Source: Lunularia cruciata
Taxonomy: Eukaryota > Streptophyta > Marchantiopsida > Lunulariales > Lunulariaceae
Reading direction: 5' to 3'
Assembly: GCA_948567375.1 (NCBI GenBank)
Contig: OX419759.1
Location: forward strand, 50,186,593 to 50,250,592
DNA: 64,000 nucleotides
Positions within the stretch are counted from its first letter, which is position 1; each line of letters begins with the position of its first letter. This document shows positions 27,129 to 38,239 of the stretch, in pieces. The translations under genes were made by a program, and so were the position numbers. The notes beneath the pieces are model-generated. The model was not told where the DNA came from and did no database searches. It saw only the letters and a list, made by a program, of their open reading frames with translations.

Positions 27129-27495
27129 TGTAACAATAAGGAGTTTAGCGATGAAGTTAGTATGGCTAACAAAGTAGCAAATATGACAAATTAACCTAGA
27201 ATATTCTAGAAGTATCTAGGAAGCTTCTTTGGAAGCTTCCCAACTAGCTTAACTTACACCCCAAGTAGGTAGCTTCTAGAAGGAAGCATCTAGAAGCTTC
27301 TAACTAGCTTAGCTTGCACGCCAAGTAAATGACTTCTAAAAGGAAGCTTCTTGAGAAGCTTCTCAAGAGCCTTGTAGGATCCCTAAAACTACAAGAGCCA
27401 AAGCTCATGCTAGGCATTTGGAGTTTACCCACATTCAAGTGCTCCAATGTGATCTTCCATTCTCCTATTTCTCTCCTCGATCTTGGACTTTTACA
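27129..27495 (+). repeat. Element B 5' LTR
   Basis: Starts TGTAACAATAAGGAG and ends GGACTTTTACA. It carries many GAAGCTTC-type modules. The sequence TGGTATTGAGTAGG at 27497 just downstream resembles an initiator methionine tRNA primer-binding site. Confidence 0.9.
27199..27400 (+). promoter_or_regulatory. Heat-shock-element-like GAA/TTC cluster in element B LTR
   Basis: A perfect alternating GAA-TTC-GAA module with two-base spacers lies at 27199-27211 and is kept in the 3' LTR at 47840-47852. Several more GAAGCTTC and CTTCTTGAGAAGC units follow in both LTRs. The pattern matches the heat-shock factor binding consensus; function is not shown. Confidence 0.5.
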
Positions 27496-27879
27496 TTGGT
27501 ATTGAGTAGGAATGAGATAGATGGAACTTATGGACCACAAAATCTACTTCTGCCAAACCATTGGGATTTTTGTGTCCAAGTATTACCCAAGCATTGTTTC
27601 ACACCATTCATCACCTTGTGCTTTGGGCAAGATTTTTTGCATATGATCACCTTGTCCAAAGAACCCTTGATACTTTTGGTTGTAATTTATGGAGAATGGT
27701 GGATGTGCTACATCTATGTGTTAATAAATTAGATAAATTGTGAGTAATAGGATAGAGTAGTAGCAATAGTAGCAATACCAGATGTTATCATTGCTATGTA
27801 GCAATAAATCAGGCACCTTACTTGATTGTTGGATGAACGAGACAAACAACGACAAGAACACATAGAGAGAGCATCAGTT

Positions 27880-28650
27880 CAAGATAGAGAAGATCAAATC
27901 CTATTTCCAAAACCCAAGGTGTTTGAAGGCAAGATCTTTTGGGTATAGTAGAGAATTTTATGTTTGAATACAAATGTTACTTTGAAGCTACCAATCTTCA
28001 AGATGAATGGAAAGAGATTATCTTGGCTTCTAGCCAATTGCATGGTGTGACAAAACTTTGGTGGCTATTCCAAGTGGAGCGAGTTGAACGACAAATTGTT
28101 GCACCAATTTTGACATGGGCAAAATTCAAGGATGCAATACTTGGTTGATTTCAAACTATAATGCCACCCGAGCTGTACAAGATAAATTAGCGGAGTTGAA
28201 GCAGATTTGCTTTGTAAGGAGCCACATCACACAATTTTAGAACATCATCATGTAGATTCTAGATATACAAGAAGCTGAAGTTTTGGATTGATTTATGAGA
28301 GGATTGAAGTCACAAACCAAATTGGAAATGACCATGCGGGAACCACAAAATGTGGAAGAAGCCATGCAATTGGCTGAGCGCTTTGATTCCTTGGTTGTGA
28401 CAACTTGGTCTTGACCTCGACCTACACAAAGCCTACCAGTACACTACGCATGGGTGGAGGAACCAACACCAATGGAGATTGATGCTATCTAATGGAGACC
28501 ACTTGGTATAGCGGATAGAGAAAGATTACAACAAAGTGGTGGTTGTTTTTATTGTTGCCAAGTTGGACATTGCATTGCTGAATGTCCACTTAGGAATGGG
28601 TGACCTTGACAAGTCACCCATATGGAATTTGTGAAACGGAATGATCATGG
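27880..28650 (+). pseudogene. Element B gag with CCHC zinc knuckle (fossil)
   Basis: Capsid-like segments (FEYKCYFEATNLQDEWKEI, near 27950) are followed by a C-x2-C-x4-H-x4-C knuckle (CFYCCQVGHCIAEC) at about 28540-28585. Typical plant Ty3/gypsy gag. Confidence 0.8.
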
Positions 28651-28739
28651 AAACAAGGAATCCCAATAGGAGATTTTGAGCCACCTATTGGGAGCTTGAT
28701 TAGTTCCAATGGGATTGAAGGCTTGACCTATGCAATTTT

Positions 28740-29690
28740 TCTTCACTTGCAAGGTACAATATCTAATCGGGGTTGTAAGATTTTGGTTGATTTTGGAAGT
28801 TCAAAGATTTGCATGTTTATGCAAGTAGCAAAAGAATTGGATATTCCTATGAAGCCAATAATTTGAAGTAGATTGATGATGGTGGATGGTAGAAAGGGTT
28901 CTGCATTTTGTACCTCGTATCCTATTACCTTTAAGATTTGGAATGAGTACTTGGAGTGAAGTCAAAGAAGTCAAGAAGTCAAAGTGTCCTTTTTTGGTAG
29001 AAGGAAGTTACCTTCTTGGGTCACAAGATCTCATTGGAGGAGATCAAGATGCAAGAGGAGAAAATCAAGGCCATTATTGATTGGCCTTGATTTTACTTAC
29101 TCTAAAGGATGTTACAAAAGTATGGGCATTTGATGGCCAATTTTTACCGATGGTTCATCCACTATTATACTCATGTAGTTGCACCATTGATTGACCTCTT
29201 GGGGAAGAACTTGAGCTTCTAGTGGATCACCAAACACAAAGGAGCATTCCAAAAGTTAAAACATATGGTATCTTCAAGACCTATTCTTCAACCATATGAT
29301 ACTTTGCTACCTTGTGTGGTTGATTTTGATAATTCTAACTTTGCAATTGGAGCTATTTTGCAACAAGAATTCCTAGATGGACTACATCCTATTGCCTTTG
29401 TGTCTCATTGACTAAATACAACTAAAAGAAATTACTCTACTTGAGATTGGAAACAACTTGCAATGGTATATGCCACCAAGGTATGGAGGCATTATCTCTT
29501 GGGGAAACAAGTGATCATACAAACTGATCACAAACCATTGTTGTTGAAGACCTTACACTTGGAACACATGAAGAGTTGATATCATTGATGAGAGGAGCAA
29601 CTCCAATTGTTTGACATCAAACTTGAGTACAAACCAGGTCGGTTCCATGTCATCCCTGATGCTCTGTTACGATGACCTGATTTGAAGTCT
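28740..29690 (+). pseudogene. Element B protease, reverse transcriptase and RNase H remnants (fossil)
   Basis: ILVDFGSSKIC near 28770 is the protease active-site region. VTFLGHKISLEEIKMQ near 29010 is the end of the reverse transcriptase. An RNase H-like stretch (PYDTLL...VDFDNS; AIGAILQQ; later EYKPGRFHVIPDALL) spans about 29290-29680. Confidence 0.75.
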
Positions 29691-29899
29691 CTTCCTCTTA
29701 TCACAAGGGCAATTATGATGGTGTCAATTGACTCAAAGGTCCAAAATGAGTTTTGGTTAGCTCTACAACAATATTCCTTCTTCCAAATGGTACATGGTAA
29801 TCTTATAGCATGTGACAAGGAGTACAAAACCTTCTCCTTCAAGGAAGACCTTCTATTCCATGAAGACTGGATCTATGTTCTAGCCAAAGGTTATCTTTG

Positions 29900-30153
29900 A
29901 CTTGTGCGCCTTCAAGAAGCCCATGATTTACTAATAGTTGGTCACATGAGTGTGGATAAGACCTTTGGTACCCATCAACATCAATGGTGGTGGCCCAACA
30001 TGGCACAAGATGTTTGGGAGTTTGTCCAATTGTGTGAGAGTTGCCAACGCAACAAGGCTAGTAACCAAAAACCAAATGGACTCCTTCAACCACTCCCCAT
30101 TCCATCTACTTGTTGGGAACATGTGAGCTTAAATCTCATCACCTCCTTGCCCA
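29900..30153 (+). pseudogene. Element B integrase, N-terminal zinc-binding part (fossil)
   Basis: H...H...C-x2-C pattern with GHMSVDKTF, WWPNMAQDVWEFVQLC and ESCQRNKA. It is interrupted at 30153 by copy C. Confidence 0.8.
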
Positions 30154-30605
30154 TGTCACACCATTTGTAGTGTCATATCTAGATTGCTTGGACATTGGAG
30201 TCGTAGTGATAGTACTTAGAGAGGTATTTCAATAGTTCCACATAGACTACTTTCCAATGGTCAAATTTTGTGTTTGGGGTATAGACTTCACGGTGGGGCA
30301 CATTGTCACTTTGTACCATTTGCACCATCCAGTGTGCCATCAGCGGGACCGTTAGGGTTCCAAACCTAGCTCAAGTCCAAGAGTATACTTTCAAAGTGCA
30401 GCTCTAGAGAGCTCACTTCTTTGATGTTGAGCCTTCGAGTTCTTGGTTGTGGTGGATAGAGGCCGGTGAGCATCACTTGGATTCTCTTAGCTAGAATGGA
30501 TGTGAATTAATATAATCAGTGCCCAATTGTTCATAGTTTATAGAATGACAGATCAAGTACTAATCTGAGTTGAGTTGAGTAAAAGAGGTGTAAACAATCT
30601 GATTA
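30154..30605 (+). repeat. Copy C, terminal repeat A1
   Basis: Matches A2 (46116-46601) until AACAATCTGATTA, where it passes into the leader (CATCAAAG...) instead of a B segment. No initiator-Met primer site follows it, unlike elements B and D. Confidence 0.88.
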
Positions 30606-31700
30606 CATCAAAGAAGTGAAGTCAGGGGGAAATTGGGTGCAAGAATTGAGAGTATTGGTGGTATTTCCATGACTTGCTAATTGTTGGTAGCTCGATCGGA
30701 GCTCAAGTTTTCCCTAGTGCGCACAAGCTCATTAAATTGATGTAGATTTGGTAGTGAGATAGACGGTGTGAGGAAGTGCTGGCCAAATTTTGAGCAAAAA
30801 GAAGCAATTTTTGAGTAGTGGTTGTGATTTTGAGCTCAAGAGGTGAGAGTATGACCAATTTGTTTCGAGTTGAGCTCAGAAAGTGAAATTGAAGATGGAG
30901 TTGGGAACCCACTCCCATGAATTTGTGATTTGGAGAAACCTATTTTTTCAATTTGGCTCGAGTGAAGAGTTAGTTGAGGATTTTGGCGGTCAGCCAAATT
31001 TAGGGTTTATGTCAGGATTTTGCTAGAGTTTATGTCAGATTTTGGCCAAATTTGGAGAGTTTTGCTGGTTGGCCAGATTTGGAGTAGTTTTGCCAAATTT
31101 GGAGAGGGTTCAAAGTGGCAATTTGGAGAGGGTTCAAAGTGGCAAGAAGAAAAGCCTCATTTGGCTGATAGAGGCTTTAAGGCATAGGGCTATGAGAGGT
31201 TACAAAGGCCTAGAAGTGCCAACAAGCCAACTTGCTAGCGTGAGACTAGCTAGTTTAGAGTAGATCTTGGTCATTGTTTGGCAAAATCTACACACCATGC
31301 TAGATTGTGCACAATAGGGTTTGATCCCTAGATCTCTTGTTCTTAGACTAATGCCCTAGCCAACTGGTCCACCCTCACTTATTGTTCTAGTGATTGTGCC
31401 ACTATTATCTATACACTTGTAGCTTTAGCTAGGAGAGACAGTTTGATCCCATTCTTGGTGATCCCAATAGCTTAGGACATAGATACAAATTTCTCTTATG
31501 TCAAATGCCAAATGGTGGTAGTCTTGTGTCAATTTTGTGTTTCTTTATGAGATGAAGGGTTTTTCATTTAGAATTCTTGTGATTGGACCCCCTCCATTCT
31601 CTACTTCTTGTTTGTGCACCACATTTGTGTGAGGTGCCCTGAATTTAGAGCGTTGGTGCTTTGGTGTGCTCTCAATAGTGAGGCTGGAGTGATGACTAGT
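30606..31700 (+). other. Copy C leader region
   Basis: Non-coding stretch between A1 and the D1 insertion point. Only the last 140 bp (from TTCTTGTGATTGG at about 31563) align with the leader of copy A. It contains a perfect 24-bp tandem pair and repeated TTTGGCCAAATTTGG-type words. Confidence 0.6.
31097..31144 (+). repeat. Perfect 24-bp tandem duplication
   Basis: ATTTGGAGAGGGTTCAAAGT plus GGCA occurs twice back to back without change, inside the copy C leader. Confidence 0.95.
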
Positions 31701-32439
31701 TGTAATACCAAGAGCTAGCCATATGATCTAGATGTGAAATTTGGTTTGGTAACATCTAGAATGATGTTATACATGATGGTCAAAATAGATTAGAGAGAAG
31801 TATCACCAAAAGAGTATTTTTACTAATAGGGCAAAAACCAAAATAAATTTGAAAACCTTAGAACCAATAGCTAGACATATGATTTAAAGGTGAGAATTGT
31901 TTTGGTAATATTTGGAAGGATGCTACACATGATGGAATAAATAGATCAGAAAGGGTATCACCAAAAGGGGACTTCTACTAATAGAGTAGAAACTGAAATA
32001 TGTCTGAAATCTTTGAAGGCAATTTTGGAGACCTAAATGGATGAATTAGGCTTCGAAACTATGTGAACTTGCTTCCCAATAAAGGAAAGGCTAGCCTTCC
32101 CTCCCCCCTCGTTTGTCTCATCAAGAGCTTTCCAATAGTACCTCACCCATGTGATTTTGAGCTTCATATAAGAAGATTCCCTCCAATTAAAGCTTATTTG
32201 ACCAACCAGATAGGACCAAAACCGACATGTCACCCATCCAAGTAAGTAATCCAAGGGTGGAGCTTGTTGACATGTCACCTATTTGTGTGCCTAATCCTAT
32301 GGTGGAGCTTCCTTGGAGGAGATCCTCTTTTCAATATAATAAAGAGAGGTGCTGCTTTGGGGCATCGGAGTTTGACAATGAAAGTGTGTGTTTCTCATGG
32401 TGTGTGTATCTTTAGGTCTCCTATTCTTGGAGTATTACA
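31701..32439 (+). repeat. Element D1 5' LTR
   Basis: Starts TGTAATACCAAGAGCTAGCC and ends GGAGTATTACA. A TATA-like CAATATAATAAAGAG lies near 32333. Confidence 0.92.
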
Positions 32440-33059
32440 ATGGTATCAAAGAGAGTGTTGTCATCCAAGAGAGCGGATCACCCCTCTTCAAAGAACATGG
32501 GCTATTGAGACAATAATTTTGAAGAGAGACATCCTGGTGTAATTGGTAGATTAGGAGTGTTAGAAAGAGGATGGAATGGAGGCTCCGAGAGGACAATATC
32601 CAACACTTCACTTTCTATTCTTGAATCCATTCCACATCAAGATTATGTACATTCAGCATGAACACGTGAAAGTGTATCTTGATTTTCACTTTGGAGCAGG
32701 GTTCATGGATACAGTGATGAATTTGCCAAACCCAATGATTCTGCCTATAGTGATTTATGATAGAGAGTGGGATTTGAAAATCCCACTCTACATTTTTTTG
32801 TGGTAGATTTGAATGTCCCAAATCCTTTCCTTTTTTAACACTTAAGTAGAAATTTGTCATGTAGTGAGACCAAAAGTGATGTTTAGAGATTTTGTGGTCA
32901 GGAATTTTGGTGAGGAATATTATCAATGAGTGGTAGTTTTTGAGGTCCCAATGGTAGTTCCAATAGTTTATGCACCCTCCAGAGTGATCATATTAACTCT
33001 CTATCAATTGAAGTAGACAATAACAATTGAGTGTTATAGGAACCATGGATTCACAATTG

Positions 33060-34035
33060 CAAGAGTTGGTGCAAGGAATGTAGGGGATGTTGAACAAATT
33101 TCAAGAGATTAAGATGACCATGGGGGCGTTACAAAGTCAAGTGCAGACCCTCAAGAATGATCAAGCAATGCAAGACGAAGAGCCGTCTCAAATCCCAATA
33201 CCTGTGATTGAAGTACTTGGGGAGGTACTTGTGCCTTCAAACCTTATCAACAATGAAGCCACATTACTACTCCGGATGAAGAGGACCTGCAACATCAAGC
33301 CTTACAAGGGGCAATATACGATGGGAGTAGTGGAGAATTGGATCTTGAGAATGAATCGATATTTTTGGTTATTCTCAACAAAGATCACTGAGCATGCTGT
33401 AGGTGTGTTTGCATGTGGGTACTTGGCCAATAAAGCACTCACATGGTACAATGCTTGGGAACAATCCATGTTGGCAGAGAGAAAGAAGGTCACATAGACA
33501 ACAATGCAAGAAGGATTGCTGAAGAATTTCTAGTCAGTGGATTCTATGTAGATGGCCCCGATCCGACTATGGAGATTGAAACAAAAGAATAATGTACAAG
33601 AGTACGTGGAGACATTTTTGGATCTACAAGTCGCAATAACCAACATGAGCCTAGCAGAGGCTCTCAACAATTTCAAATGAGGGTTGAAGGAGCGGATTTG
33701 CCAAGAAGTCATGGTACAAAATCCTTGCACGATATTTCAAGCCATTGCTTGTGCACATGGAATAGCAAGGGCATTGGATTGAGGTGAAGGAGTAGTTCCA
33801 CGTGAACATTATTGGGCAGAAATTCCACCCATGGGTGGACCAATACCGATGGAATTGAGCAACCTTCAAGACCGAGGAGCACGACCCCTTCAAGAAGAAT
33901 GGGGACGGGTAGAAGAACAAAGAGATGGAGTCACACGAGGAGAACAATGCTGTTGTTACAATTGTGGTTGTATTGGGCGTATATCTACCAATTGTTGTTC
34001 TTGTCTCCCTAGAGGCCCTCGACCTTCATACATGT
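33060..34035 (+). pseudogene. Element D1 gag with zinc knuckle (fossil)
   Basis: A helical start (MLNKFQEIKMTMGALQSQVQ), a capsid region (NWILRMNRYFWLFS, ALTWYNAWEQS) and a CYNCGCIGRISTNC knuckle-like end near 33955-34000. Confidence 0.85.
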
Positions 34036-34189
34036 GATCTTTGAACAACATGGAGAGACGCACTGAAGAGGAAGAGGTGGAAATCACTTTGGAAAAACAA
34101 AGATCACTAGTAAATGTACCTCATGACCTTACTTGCTCAATAAGGAAGCAAAAAAGCAAGGGAAAGAAGAAGACAAGCACACAAAGGTA

Positions 34190-36045
34190 CCAAAATGTAA
34201 CCTCACAATTGATTGTAGTGAATGGAGTCCTAGAAGTCAATCAAGTGAGAGTATTAATAGATATGGGAGCCACAAAGAATTTCTTATCTTGCCCTATTGC
34301 AATGAGATTGGGAATGGATCTAGAGAGAGATGAGAGTGAAGAAGTAGAGTTACCTAATGGGCAAACAAAGAGGATTGAATCATTACCTAGATGGGTAATA
34401 CTCTTTGTAGGAGAATATCAAGAAGCAATTGAGTAGCAAGTGATACAATTAGCTTGTTATGATGCAATCTTAGGCATATCATGGATGGAGCATTACAACC
34501 CTATGGTAGATTGGAGGAAGAAAGTAATGAGAACACACCAATGGTTGATCATTGGGGATAAAAAAAATCACACAGGCAAGAGTTGCCTCTCTATGTCATA
34601 AGGACAACAACTATTTGTAATACCAATAGATGTTTCATGGGTCTAATAAGAGAAGTCCAAAGTGCACAACTTGATGGAAAAATTCTTGAGAAATTGAAGG
34701 ATGTGGTAAATGCGTTTCAAGATGTCTTTCTCGATGCTCTACCCTCAAGATTACCACCAAAAAGGAGAGTAGATCATAAAATTAAGACACTTTTGGGGAA
34801 GACACCTCCTTGTAAGGCTCCATATTGCCTATCACCTCATGAGTTGGAGGAGTGTAAGAATCAAATTGAGGATATGCTACAAAAAGGTTCATCTAACCCA
34901 ACGTATCACCATATGGGGCTCCGGTCGTGTTTGTGAAGAAGAAGGATGGTACAATACACATGTGCATTGACTATCGGAGTCTCAATCAGCAAAAAGTGAA
35001 GAAAAAATACCCCTTCCCTTGCATGGATTACCTGTTTGATCAACTCAATGGAGCAAGACACTTCACCAAACTAGATTTTCGGAGCGGATACAATCAAATC
35101 CAAATTGCAAAGAAGGATGTGTACAAAACTACCTTTTGAACTAGGTATGGACACTTTGAGTATCTTGTGATGCCTTTTGGTCTCACCAATGCACATGCCA
35201 CTTTCATGAGTCTAATGAATGACATATTTTGTCCATATTTGGATGAGTCTGTTATTGTCTTCTTAGACAACATTCTAGTATACAATAGCATAATGACGGA
35301 ACACAAACAACATCTACAAGAAGTCCTCCAAATTTTAAGATAGAATCAATTGTATGCTAAAATCTCAAAGTGCGAGTTTGGCAAGTCTAAAGTAGACTAC
35401 TTGGGTCATAGAGTAAGTGTAGAGGGTATTCAAGTACAGATAGATAAAATAAAGGTCAATCAAAAATGGAGTGCTCCAGAAGATCAGACTCAACTCAAGA
35501 GCTTCTTGGGGTTGACAAGGTTCTATCGTTGATTTGTCAAGGACTTCTCTAAGGTTGCATAGCCTTTAGCGACACTACTTGGCAAGAAGAAGAAGTGGAT
35601 GTGGGGAATCGTACAAGATTTGGCCTTTCAAGTTGCTACATGCCCCAAGCTTGAAGTGATATGACCCAAAACGTCCAATCAAGTTGGCTACAGATGCATC
35701 AGGCATAGCAATAGGAGCAATCCTACAACAAGAGTGGCATGACGGATGACATCCAATTGCATATTTCTCTTGAAAGTTGTTATCGGCAGAATGCAACTAC
35801 AACACCACAGAATGAGAGGAGTTAGCCATTGTCCTTGCAACCAAGCATTGGAAGCACTATCTAGGTAAGAAGGTATTTGTAGTAGAGATAAACCCCAAAC
35901 CTCTAGTCTACCTCAAGATGCAGAAGGATCTATCTTGTCGCCAGATTTGATGGGCAGAGTGGCAACAATGCTTCAGCATAACAATCACCTGTGTGGAAGG
36001 TAAGAAGCAACTTGCTGATGCATTCACCTACATGCTGATGGCAAA
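34190..36045 (+). pseudogene. Element D1 protease, reverse transcriptase and RNase H (fossil)
   Basis: VRVLIDMGATKNFLSC (about 34245-34295) is the protease site. [30 protein letters not shown] and a downstream LGHRVS segment (about 34925-35420) are reverse transcriptase. The RNase H region follows around 35650-36040 with a YFS and QQEWHD context. Confidence 0.88.
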
Positions 36046-36199
36046 CAACGTGGTGGCAAAGGTTAAGATTAACCTTGAATTCTGGCCAGAGATTCTGGCT
36101 GCTACAAAAACCAATCCACAGATTGTAGAAGCGCAATCATCCAAAGGCATCACTCACCTTTTGTGATGGAAGATTATGGATCCCAAACGTCCCAGAATT

Positions 36200-37518
36200 A
36201 TGCACTACCATTCTAGTGGAATGTCATGATTCGGCCATTGTAGGTCATGTCGGAGTGGACAAGACCTTGGATGGAGTCCAATGCCATTACTATTGGCCCA
36301 AGATAAGCAATGATGTGATGGACTACATGTGCAGCTGCCTACTTGTAAATAGAACAAAGATCCAAATCAAGCTCCAACAGTGCTCCTTCAACCTCTCCCC
36401 ACTCCTACCCAACGTTGGAACAAGTGAGTATGGATCTCCTTTATGAATTACCCAAGACCACTTCAAGGTTTGACTCCATCATGGTCTTTGTGGACCGGCT
36501 CAACAAAATAATTAATGTACGCCCTACCACCAAGGATGTGACTGCTCCAAAACTAGCTCAATTATACTTAGAGGCAATCTTCTCTCACCATGGCTTGTCT
36601 CGAGTACTCATCACCGATAGAGGCACTCAATTCACCAATTTGTTTTGGAAAACACTCTTTGGTTTCTTCGAAACCAAGTTCACCATGTCCATAGCTTACC
36701 ACCCACAAGTATATGACAAATAGAGCGGGCTAATCACACTATTGAAAGCATGTTATGTGGCTTCACCTTAGAAGAGCAAGAGAGGTGAGACACCTTACTC
36801 CTGTTGGTGGAATTCACTTACAATAATTTTGTGAATGCATCCACCAATGTCACTTTGTTCTTCCTCATGTATGGTGAGCATCCCTTCACACCTTCTAGCT
36901 TGATGAAGATCTGTCCAATGGCTACCAAGGTCGACGCAATTAACACATTTGTTTCTAGAATCCAACAAGGTGTAGAGAGCGCCAAGCATAGATTATACAT
37001 TGCACAAAATCAACAAAAGCAGTATGCTGATGCACACTATAGGCACATGAAATTCAATTTTGGGGATCAAGTGTGGCTATTGACAACCAACCTCATATTA
37101 GTTGGACCTCATAAGCTCAAACCTTGTTTTATTGGGCCTTTTTCTATTCTTCATTGAGTCAGCGCTATGGCCTATCACCTCAAGCTACCACCACACATGA
37201 AGATCCATCTAGTGTTCCATGTTTCCTTCCTATGAAGATATGCTCTTTGATCAGGCCAATGTCATTCCACACAAGACATTCAACCTTGTTCAACACTCAT
37301 TGATGGCACGGAGGAATATGAAGTAGAGCGTATTCTCCAAAAATGCATATGTGGTACTCGCCATCTGCGGGTGGACTATCTAGTACAATACAAAGGTTAC
37401 CCCTTCTATGAAGCAACCAGGGAACCCACTGCCAATTTGACACATGCACCAGTGTTGGTGCAAGCGTTTGAGCAACAACTGCACAATGAGGACGTTACGT
37501 CTTAAAAGGAGGGAGGTT
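36200..37518 (+). pseudogene. Element D1 integrase and chromodomain (fossil)
   Basis: VGHVGVDKTLDGVQCHYYWP zinc-binding part, FVDRLNK and LITDRGTQFTNLFW core segments, GDQVWLLTTNL, and a C-terminal EYEVERILQK...YLVQYKGYPFYEATREP chromodomain (about 37315-37430). Confidence 0.88.
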
Positions 37519-38239
37519 TGTAATACCAAGAGCTAGCCATATGATCTAGATGTGAAATTTGGTTTGGTAACATCTAGAATGATGTTATACATGATGGTCA
37601 AAATAGATAAGATAGAAGTATCACCAAAAGAGTACTTCTACTAATAGTGCAGGAATTGAAATACATTTGGAAACCTTAGAACCAATAGAACCAATAGAAC
37701 CAATAGCTAGACATGATTTAAAGTTGAGAATTGGTTTGGTAACATCTGAAAGGATGTTACACATAATGGACTAAACAGATCAGAAAGAGATATCACCAAA
37801 AGGGGACTTCTACTAATAGAGTAGGAATTGAAATATACCTAAAATATTTGAAGGTAATTGTGGAGGCTTAAACGGATGATTTAGGCCTTGAAAATGTGTT
37901 GATCCCCCCAATGGAGGAAAGGTTGGCCTTCCTTCATTCTGGTTTGTCTCATCAAGAGCTTTCCAATGGTACCTCATCCATGTGATTTTGAGCTTCCTAC
38001 AAGAAGATTCTCTAAAAGATTCCCTTTGGTCAAAGCTTGTTTGACCTACCAGATAGGACCAGAACCAACATGTCACCCATCCAAGTAAGTAATCCTATGG
38101 CGGAGCTTCCTTGGAGGAGATCCTCTTTATCTATATAATAAAGAGAAGGTGCTCCTTTGGGGCATGAGAGTTTGATAGTGAAAGTGTGTGTTTTTCATGG
38201 TATGTGTCTCTTTAGGTCTCCTATCCTCAGAGTATTACA
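37519..38239 (+). repeat. Element D1 3' LTR
   Basis: Same start and end as the 5' LTR with scattered divergence. It holds a 9-bp AGAACCAAT unit three times at 37679-37705, found once in the other LTRs. Confidence 0.92.

Larger units (their letters stand above)
31701..38239 (+). mobile_element. Element D1: chromoviral Ty3/gypsy element (fossil) inserted in copy C
   Basis: Complete outline with two LTRs (31701-32439 and 37519-38239), an initiator-Met tRNA-like primer site TGGTATCAAAGAG at 32441, gag, protease, reverse transcriptase, RNase H, integrase, chromodomain and polypurine tract AAAAGGAGGGAGGTT. The flanks (CTAGT left, TTCAG right) do not form an obvious target duplication, although copy C continues cleanly on both sides. 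Length about 6.5 kb. Broken, with many breaks. Confidence 0.92.

Noticed and set aside
31315-31380. tRNA-like sequence on the minus strand in the copy C leader
   Set aside because: GACCAGTTGGCTAGGGC and GGGATCAAACCC resemble tRNA boxes, but the arms do not pair into a convincing cloverleaf; at most a distant tRNA-derived repeat.
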